In this document: positions 22,841 to 31,451 of the stretch, piece after piece
Numbering within the stretch: the stretch's first letter is position 1
How the letters are laid out: the number at the start of each line of letters is the position of its first letter
Origin: an uncultured Oscillospiraceae bacterium
GTDB lineage: Bacteria > Bacillota > Clostridia > Oscillospirales > Oscillospiraceae
Direction of reading: 5' to 3'
Length of the DNA: 41,742 bases
Assembly (NCBI GenBank): GCA_944386995.1
Contig: CALXDF010000034.1
Coordinates: 1-41,742 of the forward strand
Made by a program: the position numbers and the translations under genes
Notes under the pieces: generated by a model
What the model was told of the DNA's origin: nothing
Databases searched by the model: none
What the model saw: the letters and a program-made list of their open reading frames with translations, nothing else

Positions 22841-24073
22841 ATGTATTACTATACCGACAATGCTCATGTGTTCTGTTCCCATCTGGGCGATCTTCCTTTT
22901 CGCTCCCTCCCCGCCCTGCCGGAGGGTGAGCCGGCAGTTTATCTCTTCCGTCGTCCGCCGCTCCAGGGGCGGGATGCCTTCGCTGTCTCCCACCCCCGCC
23001 TTCTGACGGACCGGGAAAGCGTGGAGACGCTGACGGAACGCTGGCCGGAGGTGCCGGCAGACAGCGCTCTTCTGGCCGCCATTGCGGCCGGCCGGGTCTC
23101 CGCGGTAAACCTGGAGCACCCGGAATGGCAAACGCTGCTCTCCCCGCTGCTCCCCCCTGGGAAAAAGCGGGTAAACCTGCTGGCCTTGGGGGATGTAGGC
23201 AGCACCCTGCTGACAGGATTGCGTCTGCTGGGCGCAGACTGCATCGCCTCCATCGGGATCTGTGACGTGCGCCCGGGATTCGCCCAGCGCTGGGCCTTTG
23301 AAATGGAGCAGATCGCCCTGCCCTGGGACTACGACGCCATGCCCGCTGTGGAGATCGTAGAACCGGCTGACCTGTTCCACTGCGACGTATTTCTCTTCTG
23401 CGCCTCCCGCTTTGTACCCGATACAGCAATTAAAACCGGTGACGTGCGGATGGCACAGTACGAACTGAATCGGGAGCTTGTGACATCTTATGCCCGTCAA
23501 GCCCGCGCAGAGCACTTCCGCGGCCTCTTCTGCGTGGTCAGCGACCCGGTGGACCCTCTCTGCCGGGCGGCCCTTTTCGAAAGCAACCGGGACGAGGCCG
23601 GCCTGCTCGACTTCCAGGGGCTTTCGACCCGGCAGGTCCGCGGCTTCGGCCTGGGGGTCATGAACGCCCGAGCTGCTTACTATGCCAAACGGGACAGCCG
23701 CTTTGCGGCCTTTCTCACAGAGGGGCGGACCTTCGGTCCCCATGGAGAGGATCTGGTAGTGGCCAACTCCATCGCCCGTTACGACGACGTTATTTCCCGG
23801 GAATTAACGGAAAAAACCGCCCATGCCAACCTGGAAATGCGTGTTCTGGGCTTCAAGCCCTATGTGGCGCCGGCCCTCAGCAGCGGCGCGCTTTCTCTCC
23901 TGCTGACACTGCGCGGCGCATGGCACTGTTCCTCGATCTATCTGGACGGTGTGTTCATGGGATGCAAGAATCGTCTCACCCCCGCCGGCATCGCCGTCGA
24001 ACAGCTGCCCTTGCCGGAAGCTTTGCTCTCCCGCATCCGGGAGACCGCGGAAAAGCTTCGCTCCATTTCCTGA
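22841..24073 (+). CDS. Lactate/malate dehydrogenase-fold protein with altered active site
   Basis: This 410-residue protein has an N-terminal extension of about 115 residues and then a dehydrogenase Rossmann fold of the lactate/malate family: LLALGDVGSTLLTGLRLLG with an acidic residue after beta-2 (GICDV), VVSDPVDPLCRAAL in place of the usual NPVD strand, GLGVMNARAAYY in place of the LDSAR helix, and FGPHGEDLVV holding the catalytic-His equivalent. By eye the proton-relay Asp of true lactate dehydrogenases is a Met (VMNAR), so ordinary lactate or malate activity is doubtful. The start at 22841 follows GGAGG 20 bp after the giant gene. It may bind an NAD-like cofactor made or changed by that protein; this is inference. 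Confidence 0.7.
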   Translation: MYYYTDNAHVFCSHLGDLPFRSLPALPEGEPAVYLFRRPPLQGRDAFAVSHPRLLTDRESVETLTERWPEVPADSALLAAIAAGRVSAVNLEHPEWQTLLSPLLPPGKKRVNLLALGDVGSTLLTGLRLLGADCIASIGICDVRPGFAQRWAFEMEQIALPWDYDAMPAVEIVEPADLFHCDVFLFCASRFVPDTAIKTGDVRMAQYELNRELVTSYARQARAEHFRGLFCVVSDPVDPLCRAALFESNRDEAGLLDFQGLSTRQVRGFGLGVMNARAAYYAKRDSRFAAFLTEGRTFGPHGEDLVVANSIARYDDVISRELTEKTAHANLEMRVLGFKPYVAPALSSGALSLLLTLRGAWHCSSIYLDGVFMGCKNRLTPAGIAVEQLPLPEALLSRIRETAEKLRSIS

Positions 24074-24103
24074 ATCCACTGCCCGATTGGGGAGGTATGT
24101 GCC

Positions 24104-25132
24104 ATGGCCCTCACTGTGATTCTGCCGGAAAACGGCTATAGTACTGTTCTCCGCGGTCAGTTGGAAGCTGCGTTGGACGGAATTCCCCATACATATGTGG
24201 GGAATGCGGACCATCTGTCTTCCACTCATCTGCTGTTTGCTGTTGCCTTGGATGCGTGCGGCTGCAATGAGGGATACTACCGCATTCTGCGCCGTCTGCG
24301 GGGAGCCCCCCTGCTGCTGGAGGGCTGCACCGCCGCCCTGGTAGTAACCGGTCACGGGGAGTTCTACACCAAGAGTGTGGCCAGGACACTGGCTCTGGCA
24401 GCCAACATGGCCGGCTGTGCTTTGATTGGCCGTCCCCTGGTGGAGGCCACCGGTTCCCTTCAGAACTTCCGCACCCAGGCGGAACTGTCCGGCCTCAACG
24501 AAGCCGCCGCCTATGCCGCGGCTCTCCGGGATCTGGCAGAGCGGCTGGACGGGCATGCGCCTCTGCCCCCCATCCGGCATCTGGTTGCCCTCCACGCCTC
24601 CTCCCGTGCCACCTCCAACACGCTGGCCCTGTGGGATCTGGTGCGCCGGAATCTGCCGGACATCGAAATCCGGGAGTTTGGCCTGCGCAATGGTACGGTA
24701 ATGGACTGCATTGGCTGCAGCTACTCCGCCTGTCTCCACTACGGAGAGAACGGCGGGTGCTTCTATGGAGGGGTAATGACCGAGGAGGTTTTCCCGGCTG
24801 TTCTTGACTGTGACGCGCTGGTGATGCTCTGTGCCAACTACAACGACGCCCTTTCCGCCAATCTTACAGCCTGCGTTAACCGGCTCACCGCGCTATACCG
24901 CCGCACCCGCTTCTACGATAAGCGGCTCTATGGTCTGGTGGTATCCGGCTATTCCGGCGGGGATCTGGTGGCACAGCAGCTAATCTCTGCCCTGAATATG
25001 AATAAGAGCTTCTATCTTCCGCCCCGTTTCTGTCTTATGGAAACTGCCAATGACGCAGGAAGCCTTCTGAAACTTCCTGGAGTCGCCGGCCGCGCGGCGG
25101 CTTTTGCCCGGCAAATGACATGTACTTTTTAG
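24104..25132 (+). CDS. NADPH-dependent FMN reductase-like flavoprotein with CxGC motif
   Basis: This 342-residue protein appears to hold two flavodoxin-like domains. The second (about 160-340) is clearer: LHASSRATSNTLALWDLV resembles the FMN-phosphate loop of NADPH-dependent FMN reductases and iron-sulfur flavoproteins, DCIGCSYSACLHYG gives a Cys cluster, and VMLCANYNDALSANLTACVNR resembles the flavin-side strand and helix. The first (1-150) is more degenerate, with LVVTGHGEFYTKSVAR. A cluster or disulfide at the Cys motif is possible, but the spacing is not the classic ISF one. It is the last gene of the operon, with a GGGGAGG site and a 30-bp gap to the previous gene. It probably handles electrons for the same unknown reaction as its partners. 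Confidence 0.72.
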   Translation: MALTVILPENGYSTVLRGQLEAALDGIPHTYVGNADHLSSTHLLFAVALDACGCNEGYYRILRRLRGAPLLLEGCTAALVVTGHGEFYTKSVARTLALAANMAGCALIGRPLVEATGSLQNFRTQAELSGLNEAAAYAAALRDLAERLDGHAPLPPIRHLVALHASSRATSNTLALWDLVRRNLPDIEIREFGLRNGTVMDCIGCSYSACLHYGENGGCFYGGVMTEEVFPAVLDCDALVMLCANYNDALSANLTACVNRLTALYRRTRFYDKRLYGLVVSGYSGGDLVAQQLISALNMNKSFYLPPRFCLMETANDAGSLLKLPGVAGRAAAFARQMTCTF

Positions 25133-25153
25133 CGGAAAGGTTCAAGCACTGAC

Positions 25154-25199
25154 ATCAGCAAACCGCGCAGGAAGCAAGCTTCCTGCGCGGTTTGCTGAT
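25154..25199. terminator. Bidirectional terminator, 22-bp perfect inverted repeat
   Basis: Arms 25154-25175 and 25178-25199 are perfectly complementary around a tiny loop (effective loop 4-6 nt). It lies between the convergent flavoprotein gene and argD and should stop both transcripts, though U-tracts are short on each side. Confidence 0.8.
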
Positions 25200-25216
25200 T
25201 CTGCGGCAGCGCCGCA

Positions 25217-26395
25217 TTACTGCATCACTTTTGCCATGACGGCAAGCCCCCGGTCGATCTCATTCTTTGTAATCACCAGCGGCGGCAGCAGCCGGAGCGT
25301 ATCCTTCCCTGCTGTAAGGCACAACAGCCCCTCCGCCATCAACCTGTCCTTCATCTCCGTGTGGGTCATGCCCTGGATCCCGACACCGATCATCAGGCCC
25401 ATTCCCCGGATGCCAGAAACATAGGGGCTGTTGAAGGCGGCAATTTTTTCCCGCAGGTAGGCCCCTTTCTCCGCCACCTCCCGGAGAAATTCCGGCGTCA
25501 TGGCATCCATTACCACATTGGCCCCTGCAGCAGCCATGGGGTTGCCGCCGAAGGTGGAGCCGTGGGTCCCCTTCCCCAGCACGTCTCTGCACTTCTCATT
25601 GGCAAGGAACCCGCCAAACGGCAGCCCTCCGGCGATGCCTTTGGCAAAGGTCACTACGTCGGGCTGAATACCGAACTGCTGGTAGGCAAACAGACTTCCT
25701 GTGCGGCCGATGCCGGTCTGCACCTCGTCAATGAGCAGCAGCCAGTCCCGCTGTGCGCACAGCTGCGCCACTGCCTGGACAAAGGCGCTGTCCAGCGGGT
25801 TGACGCCGCCCTCTCCCTGGATCAATTCCATCATCACACCACAGACATCGTCGCCCCCCTGGGCTTTGACGCTGTCGATGTTGTTGGCATCAGCATAACG
25901 GAATCCCTCGGTAAAGGGGAAGAAAAATTCGTGGAAGTGATCCTGGCCGGTAGCTTTCAGCGTAGTGATGGTGCGGCCGTGGAAAGAGTTGTTCAGGGTA
26001 ATGATCACAGCGCGGCCCTTGCCGTACTTATCGAAGGAGTATTTCCGGGCCAGCTTGATCATACCCTCATTGGCCTCGGCACCGGAGTTCCCAAAAAATA
26101 CACCGGCCATGCCGCTGCCCTTCACCAGTTTCTCCGCCAGCTTCACATAGGGCTCTGTGTAGAACAGGTTGGAGATATGGCCCACCTTCATTGCCTGGTC
26201 GTAGATTGCCCTGGCCCAGGTCTCATTGGCATAGCCCAGAGAGCATACGCCGATGCCGGAGGTAAAATCGATGTACTCCTTCCCCTCAGAATCCCAGAGG
26301 GTCGCCCCTTTTCCGTGGTCAATCGCCACAGGATTCCGCCCATAGGTCTGCAGAACATACTGCTCATCCAGGGCCTTAATCTCCTCAAAATTCAT
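25217..26395 (-). CDS. argD: Acetylornithine aminotransferase
   Basis: This 392-residue class III PLP aminotransferase converts N-acetylglutamate semialdehyde and glutamate to N-acetylornithine. Visible features: GNSGAEANEGMIKLAR, the substrate/PLP segment NNSFHGRT, LIDEVQTGIGRTG with the PLP-contacting Asp, and the Schiff-base lysine Lys252 in TFAKGIAGG, then HGSTFGGNPMA. The length is normal. It is the last gene of the arg operon, 89 bp after argB, with an AAAGGAAGG site. Operon membership points to arginine synthesis rather than other omega-amino acid transamination. Confidence 0.95.
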   Translation of the reverse strand: MNFEEIKALDEQYVLQTYGRNPVAIDHGKGATLWDSEGKEYIDFTSGIGVCSLGYANETWARAIYDQAMKVGHISNLFYTEPYVKLAEKLVKGSGMAGVFFGNSGAEANEGMIKLARKYSFDKYGKGRAVIITLNNSFHGRTITTLKATGQDHFHEFFFPFTEGFRYADANNIDSVKAQGGDDVCGVMMELIQGEGGVNPLDSAFVQAVAQLCAQRDWLLLIDEVQTGIGRTGSLFAYQQFGIQPDVVTFAKGIAGGLPFGGFLANEKCRDVLGKGTHGSTFGGNPMAAAGANVVMDAMTPEFLREVAEKGAYLREKIAAFNSPYVSGIRGMGLMIGVGIQGMTHTEMKDRLMAEGLLCLTAGKDTLRLLPPLVITKNEIDRGLAVMAKVMQ

Positions 26396-26439
26396 GGAAC
26401 GCCTTCCTTTCTGCCTGGCACACAGGTTTTTTATTCACC

Positions 26440-26482
26440 AAAAGCGGCGAAAGTTTCACTTGCAAGCGAAGCGGCCGCTTTT
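26440..26482 (-). terminator. Intercistronic hairpin between argB and argD
   Basis: Arms AAAAGCGGC (26440-26448) and GCCGCTTTT (26474-26482) have a 25-nt loop. On the minus strand the stem runs into TTTTGG. It starts three bases past the argB stop and could lower argD expression. Confidence 0.4.
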
Positions 26483-26484
26483 CC

Positions 26485-27348
26485 TCACCAGATCATGGTA
26501 CCGATCCCCGCATGGCTCAACACCTCAATGAGAATGGAGTGGGGAATGCGGCCATCCAGAATATGGGTGCGGCGGACACCACTGCGCACCGCCTCCACGC
26601 AACACTCCACCTTGGGGATCATGCCGCCGGAGACGATCCCGTCCCGTACCAGCGCCGGCACATCAGATACCCGCACCTGGGAGATCAGGGTGCTCTCATC
26701 CTTCTGATTCCGCAACAGCCCCCGCACATCGGTCAGAAGGATCAGCTTCTCTGCCCCCAGCGCCACAGCGATCTTTGCTGCGGCGGTATCGGCGTTGACA
26801 TTGTAGCTGGTCTCCGCATCCATCCCCTGGGCCACCGTAGAGATCACCGGGATAAACCCGTCGGCAATGACATCTGTGATTGGCTTTGGGTCCACAGACA
26901 CCACCTCGCCCACCAGCCCGTAGTCCAGTCCGTCCTCCATGCGCCGTTTGGCCCGCAGCATGCTGCCGTCCAGGCCGCACAGCCCCATGGCGCTGCCGCC
27001 GGCGCGGTTCAATGTGGCCACCAAATCCTTGTTCACCTTGCCGCACAGCACCATCTGGACAATATCCATGGTCTCCTGATCCGTGTAGCGCAGGCCATTG
27101 ACAAAGCGACTCTCTTTTCCGGTTTTTTGCAGCATGGCGTTGATTTCCGGTCCGCCGCCGTGAACCACCACCACATTGATGCCAACCAACTTGAGAAGAA
27201 TGATATCACTAATCACCGCCCGGCGCAAGTCCTTTGAGATCATAGCATTTCCGCCATATTTGACCACCACGGTCTTCTGATAGTAGGTCTGGATATAGGG
27301 CAGGGCTTCCACCAGCACCTGCGCCCGGTCGGCATAGGAAAATTCCAT
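26485..27348 (-). CDS. argB: Acetylglutamate kinase
   Basis: This 287-residue amino acid kinase phosphorylates N-acetylglutamate. Visible features: VVVKYGGNAM (ATP-binding Lys and Gly loop), VVVHGGGPEIN (substrate/phosphate loop), VNGLRYTDQETMDIVQM, the NVNADTAAAKIA segment, and the C-terminal SGGMIPKVECCVEAV with the catalytic Lys. The EFSYADRAQVLVEALPYI N-terminal helix resembles that of hexameric, arginine-inhibited kinases, so feedback inhibition by arginine is likely. The ATG at 27348 is 7 nt after GAGG; a GTG four codons earlier is less likely. Confidence 0.95.
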   Translation of the reverse strand: MEFSYADRAQVLVEALPYIQTYYQKTVVVKYGGNAMISKDLRRAVISDIILLKLVGINVVVVHGGGPEINAMLQKTGKESRFVNGLRYTDQETMDIVQMVLCGKVNKDLVATLNRAGGSAMGLCGLDGSMLRAKRRMEDGLDYGLVGEVVSVDPKPITDVIADGFIPVISTVAQGMDAETSYNVNADTAAAKIAVALGAEKLILLTDVRGLLRNQKDESTLISQVRVSDVPALVRDGIVSGGMIPKVECCVEAVRSGVRRTHILDGRIPHSILIEVLSHAGIGTMIW

Positions 27349-27535
27349 GGCATACCTCACTATTGCGCTTCCTTCTCTTAATTACTTTTAAGGAAGAAGT
27401 TCTGAACATCCAATCATTTTTGCCAGAATATGTGTCTGACAAAAACACCTCGACGCAGCGCCCCAGAGCGGCGGCGCTGCGCCAGTGCACACACTGGCGA
27501 TGGGCGCTCAAGGGCGAGCCTGCTCTCCCCTGGTT
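27349..27535. other. Structured argJ-argB spacer
   Basis: Within 187 bp there are two adjacent hairpins (27454-27462 with 27473-27481; CGCCAGTG/CACTGGCG at 27480-27487 with 27492-27499) and an 11-bp inverted repeat TTTTTGCCAGA / TCTGACAAAAA (27417-27427, 27435-27445, one mismatch). On the minus strand the first stem is followed by a GTTTTTG stretch. These may form an internal attenuator or an mRNA processing site. No convincing promoter is seen. Confidence 0.45.
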
Positions 27536-28759
27536 TTAAGTTCTGTAGTCGCCGTTGATTTTGATATAATCGTAGGTGATATCGCAGCCCCAGCAGGTGC
27601 AGCTGCCATCCCCCTCGCCCATCCGGATGAGGATCTCCACCTCGTCCTCTGTCAAGATCTTCTTGGCCAGTTCCTCGTCAAAGGGGAGGCCCTGCCCCTG
27701 CTCGCACACAGCAATCTCTCCGGCAGCGGAGGCAAAATGCACGTCCACCTTGTCCGGATCAAAGGTCTCTCCTGAGTACCCCATGGCACAGAGGACACGG
27801 CCCCAGTTGGCGTCGCAGCCAAAGATGGCAGCCTTGGTCAGGGTGGAAGAGATCACGCTCTTGGAGATGGTTTCCGCGCTCTTCCCGCTGGCGGCGCCCT
27901 GCACGGTGCAGGTGATCAGATGCTTTGCGCCCTCGCCGTCCTTGGCCATCATCCGTGCCAGTTTGGTGCACAGGACCTCCAGTGCCTCTACAAATACGCT
28001 GTAATCCCCGTTCTTCTCCGCAATTTCCGCATTGCCCGCCATACCGTTGGCCAGCACAATGCAGGTGTCGTTCGTGGAGGTATCTCCATCCACACTGATG
28101 TGGTTGAAGCTGACCTGCACCGTTTCCAGCAGAGCCGCACGGATCATTTCCGATGAAATGGCACAGTCTGTCGTGAGGAAGCAGAGCATGGTGCCCATAT
28201 TGGGGTGGATCATGCCGCTGCCCTTGGCGATGCCGCCGATTCTGACAGATTTTCCCCCGATCACCGTCTCCACCGCCACCTCTTTTTTCACGGTGTCGGT
28301 GGTCATGATGGCGTGGGCCGCCGCATCACTGGCAGCAGCGCTGGCCTCCAGCAGGCCGGAAAGCCGGGGAATCCCATTTTCAATCACATCCACCTTCAGC
28401 ATCTGTCCGATAACGCCGGTGGAGGCCACCAGCACATCGTCGCTGTCACAGCCCAGCGCATTTGCTGCTGCATCGCACATCCGCAGCGCGTTTTCTTTCC
28501 CCATGGGGGCGCAGGCGTTGGCATTGCCGCTGTTGCAGACAATGGCCCTGGCCTTTCCGTTCGCCAGATGCGCCCTGCTCACCAGCACCGGTGCGGCCTT
28601 TACCACATTGGTGGTAAATACCCCAGCCGCCGTACACATGGTGTCGGAGACAATCAGCGCCACGTCTTTCTTGTTCAGATTGTGGGTCTTGACTCCCACA
28701 TGGATCCCGGCAGCCCGGAATCCCCTTGCGGCACATACGCCGCCGGCAATCTCCTTCAT
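27536..28759 (-). CDS. argJ: Bifunctional ornithine acetyltransferase / N-acetylglutamate synthase
   Basis: This 407-residue Ntn-type enzyme transfers the acetyl group from N-acetylornithine to glutamate, closing the acetyl cycle. The self-cleavage site is visible at residues 178-190, AKGSGMIHPNMGT, with Thr190 as the nucleophile. The residue before it is Gly where many ArgJ have Ala. Other landmarks: VASTGVIGQML, VDGDTSTNDT and the C-terminal GCDANWGRVLCAMGYSG. Presence of argJ with argB, C and D means no argE is needed. An excellent GGAAGGAG site precedes the ATG. It lies 120 bp after argC. Confidence 0.96.
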   Translation of the reverse strand: MKEIAGGVCAARGFRAAGIHVGVKTHNLNKKDVALIVSDTMCTAAGVFTTNVVKAAPVLVSRAHLANGKARAIVCNSGNANACAPMGKENALRMCDAAANALGCDSDDVLVASTGVIGQMLKVDVIENGIPRLSGLLEASAAASDAAAHAIMTTDTVKKEVAVETVIGGKSVRIGGIAKGSGMIHPNMGTMLCFLTTDCAISSEMIRAALLETVQVSFNHISVDGDTSTNDTCIVLANGMAGNAEIAEKNGDYSVFVEALEVLCTKLARMMAKDGEGAKHLITCTVQGAASGKSAETISKSVISSTLTKAAIFGCDANWGRVLCAMGYSGETFDPDKVDVHFASAAGEIAVCEQGQGLPFDEELAKKILTEDEVEILIRMGEGDGSCTCWGCDITYDYIKINGDYRT

Positions 28760-28879
28760 GCTTTCGCTCCTTCCATATCGTTCCCCGCATTCATCCTCTC
28801 AAACAGAGGCACCGTTTTTTACATATGCAGCGGAAATGCAGAGAACCGTCTTCGCCACGCGGCCCGCTGGCGGCCATAC

Positions 28880-29815
28880 CTATAGCAGCAGACCGGCCGT
28901 CTCCTCCAGTTCCAGCATCAGATTCATGTTCTGAACTGCCGCGCCGCTGGCCCCCTTGCCCAGGTTGTCAAACAGTGCTGTCACGGTAATATGTTCCCCA
29001 TTTCCACACACGATCAACAGCAGTCCGTCTTTCCCTGCCATGGTATTTGCTGCAATCATGGGTTCCACCCATCCAAAGGGTGCCACCCGCACCACCTTCT
29101 GATCCTGGTAGTGCGCCGACAGGATCTCCCAGACCCCCTGGGCGCCGATCCTGCCGATGAGCAGACGGTTGTGCAGGGAGATGGTCGTCGCCATTCCCTT
29201 GTAGTAGTCATCCACCACCGGGCAGAATAGCGGTGGATGGTGCAGGCCGCTCTGCGCCTGCATTTCAGGCAGGTGCTTGTGGCGGAGGTTCAGTCCGTAG
29301 ATGCGCGGGCTGTACATTCCGACTGTTTTTTCCCCCTCATACTGGGCAATCATCTGTTTGCCGCCGCCGGAATATCCCGTCAGGGAAAAACAGGTCAGCG
29401 GGTAATCCCGGGGCAGGACCCCGGCTACCACCAGCGGATAGACACATGTAATCAGCCCCGTGGCGTGACAGCCGGGATTGGCTACCCGGCTGCTGCTCTG
29501 AATTGCTGCACGGTGGGCTTTGGACAGTTCCGGCAGCCCATAGGCCCACCCCGGAGCGGTACGGTGCGCTGTAGACGCATCAACAATGCGGGTACGGGGG
29601 TTCTCCACCACCTCCGCCGCCTCTGCTGCCGCAGCATCCGGCAGGCACAGGAACACAAGATCCGCCGCATTCATCAGCTTTTTCCGTTCCGCCGTGTCCT
29701 TGCGTTTCTCCCCATCGATGAGGAGCAACTCGATGTCGTCCCGGGCAGCCAGACGGTCATAGATCTGAAGGCCTGTTGTGCCCTCCCTGCCGTCGATATA
29801 CACTACCGGCTTCAT
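28880..29815 (-). CDS. argC: N-acetyl-gamma-glutamyl-phosphate reductase (short type)
   Basis: This 311-residue NADPH-dependent enzyme reduces N-acetylglutamyl phosphate. The N-terminal nucleotide-binding part is shortened (YIDGREGTTGLQIYDRL) and the catalytic cysteine is Cys116 in VANPGCHATG; GYSGGGK and RHKHLPEMQ follow. The length fits the type 2 form (about 310) rather than the roughly 345-residue type 1 form more usual next to argJ. Its ATG overlaps the argH stop codon (ATGA), showing translational coupling. Confidence 0.94.
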   Translation of the reverse strand: MKPVVYIDGREGTTGLQIYDRLAARDDIELLLIDGEKRKDTAERKKLMNAADLVFLCLPDAAAAEAAEVVENPRTRIVDASTAHRTAPGWAYGLPELSKAHRAAIQSSSRVANPGCHATGLITCVYPLVVAGVLPRDYPLTCFSLTGYSGGGKQMIAQYEGEKTVGMYSPRIYGLNLRHKHLPEMQAQSGLHHPPLFCPVVDDYYKGMATTISLHNRLLIGRIGAQGVWEILSAHYQDQKVVRVAPFGWVEPMIAANTMAGKDGLLLIVCGNGEHITVTALFDNLGKGASGAAVQNMNLMLELEETAGLLL

Positions 29816-31194
29816 GCTGTATGCTCCTGGACAAACGTCTCGATTTCCTGAATCTGCCGGCTGGTCTCCGCTATGGCCGGTCCGCCGTAGCTGTTGCGCT
29901 GTTCCATGCAGTTTTCCAGGTCCAGCGCGTCGTACACGTCCTCCGTGAATAGGGGCGATACCGACTGAAGCTCCTCCAGAGTCAGTTCCTCCAGCACCTT
30001 GTGGTGCTCCGTGCAGTAGTAGACCAGCTTCCCTACGGCGGTGTAGGCATCCCGGAACGGCATACCCTTTTTGGTGAGGTAGTCCGCACAGTCGGTAGCA
30101 TTAATAAAGCCATGCCCTGCGGCAGCGCGCATATTCCCCGGCAGCACCCGCATGGTCCGGATCATGCCTGTAAACACCGGCAGGCACATTTTTACTGTGT
30201 CCACGGCATCAAACACAGGCTCCTTGTCCTCCTGCATATCCTTATTATACGCCAGAGCCAGGCCCTTCATGGCTGTGAGCAGGGCCATCAGATCTCCGTA
30301 GACCCGGCCGGTCTTGCCACGGACCAACTCTGCGACGTCCGGATTCTTCTTCTGGGGCATGATACTGCTGCCGGTGGAATAGGCGTCATCCAGCTCGATA
30401 AACTTGAACTCCCAGCTGCACCAGAGGATCGTCTCCTCCGCCAAGCGGCTCAGGTGCATCATCAGGATCGACAGGGCACTCAGCAGTTCCAGGGCATAGT
30501 CCCGGTCACTGACCCCGTCCAGGCTGTTGGACATTGGGGCGTCAAAGCCCAGATCCCGCGCTGTCTGCCAGCGATCAATGGGGTAGGTGGTCCCCGCCAG
30601 GGCGCCGGATCCCAGAGGGCATTGGTTCATCCGCCGCCCGCAATCCTCCAGCCGGGTCACATCCCGGCAGAGCATCTGGCAGTAGGCCAACAGATGCTGG
30701 GCAAAACTGATGGGCTGCGCCCGCTGCAGATGGGTATATCCCGGCATCACTGTCTTCTGGTGAGCCTTGGCCTGCTCTGCCAGGGCCTTCTGGAAATCCA
30801 AGATCCCGGCGATGATCTCCCCGATCTCCCGGCGCAAGTACAGACGCAGATCCACTGCCACCTGGTCATTGCGGCTGCGGGCGGTATGGAGGCGCTTGCC
30901 TGCCTCCCCGATCCGCTGCGTCAGCAGGGTCTCCACATTCATATGGATATCTTCGTTGTCAGCGGTGAATTCCACCTTCCCGGCCGCCACGTCGGCCAGG
31001 ATCCCCTCCAGTCCCGTTTGAATGGCTGCGGCATCCTTCTGGGAAATAATACCGCAGTCTCCCAGCATCTTCGCGTGGGCCATGGAGCCCTGGAGATCCT
31101 CCCGGCAGAGCCGCTGGTCAAACTGGATGGAGGAATTGAAGTCATTGACCAAGGTGTCGGTTTCCTTTTGAAACCGCCCGCCCCATAATTTCAT
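29812..31194 (-). CDS. argH: Argininosuccinate lyase
   Basis: This 460-residue fumarase/aspartase-superfamily enzyme splits argininosuccinate to arginine and fumarate. It opens MKLWGGRFQKETD and contains HTARSRNDQVAVDLRLYLR, PGYTHLQRAQPISFAQHL and the signature GSSIMPQKKNPD with the catalytic Ser loop. The start at 31194 follows GGGAGAG; an ATG five codons earlier overlaps that site. A 12-bp GC hairpin lies just upstream in the leader. Confidence 0.96.
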   Translation of the reverse strand: MKLWGGRFQKETDTLVNDFNSSIQFDQRLCREDLQGSMAHAKMLGDCGIISQKDAAAIQTGLEGILADVAAGKVEFTADNEDIHMNVETLLTQRIGEAGKRLHTARSRNDQVAVDLRLYLRREIGEIIAGILDFQKALAEQAKAHQKTVMPGYTHLQRAQPISFAQHLLAYCQMLCRDVTRLEDCGRRMNQCPLGSGALAGTTYPIDRWQTARDLGFDAPMSNSLDGVSDRDYALELLSALSILMMHLSRLAEETILWCSWEFKFIELDDAYSTGSSIMPQKKNPDVAELVRGKTGRVYGDLMALLTAMKGLALAYNKDMQEDKEPVFDAVDTVKMCLPVFTGMIRTMRVLPGNMRAAAGHGFINATDCADYLTKKGMPFRDAYTAVGKLVYYCTEHHKVLEELTLEELQSVSPLFTEDVYDALDLENCMEQRNSYGGPAIAETSRQIQEIETFVQEHTA

Positions 31195-31451
31195 AAAAAA
31201 CTCTCCCATCTAGCAGCGGGCGGCCATGGGCCGCCCGCTGGTTCTGTTGTCTGGAACGTGCGTCTCCGCCAATGCCGCCGGGCACCGCCCCGAAACCGGG
31301 AAAGCCGGTCCACCTCCCGTCGGCACCCGCTCCTGAGGCGCTTCCGCTTTGAATCTGTTTTCTCCGATGGCGTGTGCCTCGGGGAACTCCGTGCAGACCC
31401 CAGCACGCGCAGCGGCCGGTATGCTCAGAAAAGCCCCGGTCTCTCTCCGAA
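31195..31451. other. argG-argH spacer with strong hairpin
   Basis: The 257-bp gap holds a 12-bp perfect stem, CAGCGGGCGGCC and complement (31214-31225, 31229-31240), with only a 3-nt loop, ending just before the argH ribosome binding site. No U-tract follows on the minus strand, so a stability or processing role is more likely than termination. No gene is visible in the remainder. Confidence 0.5.
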
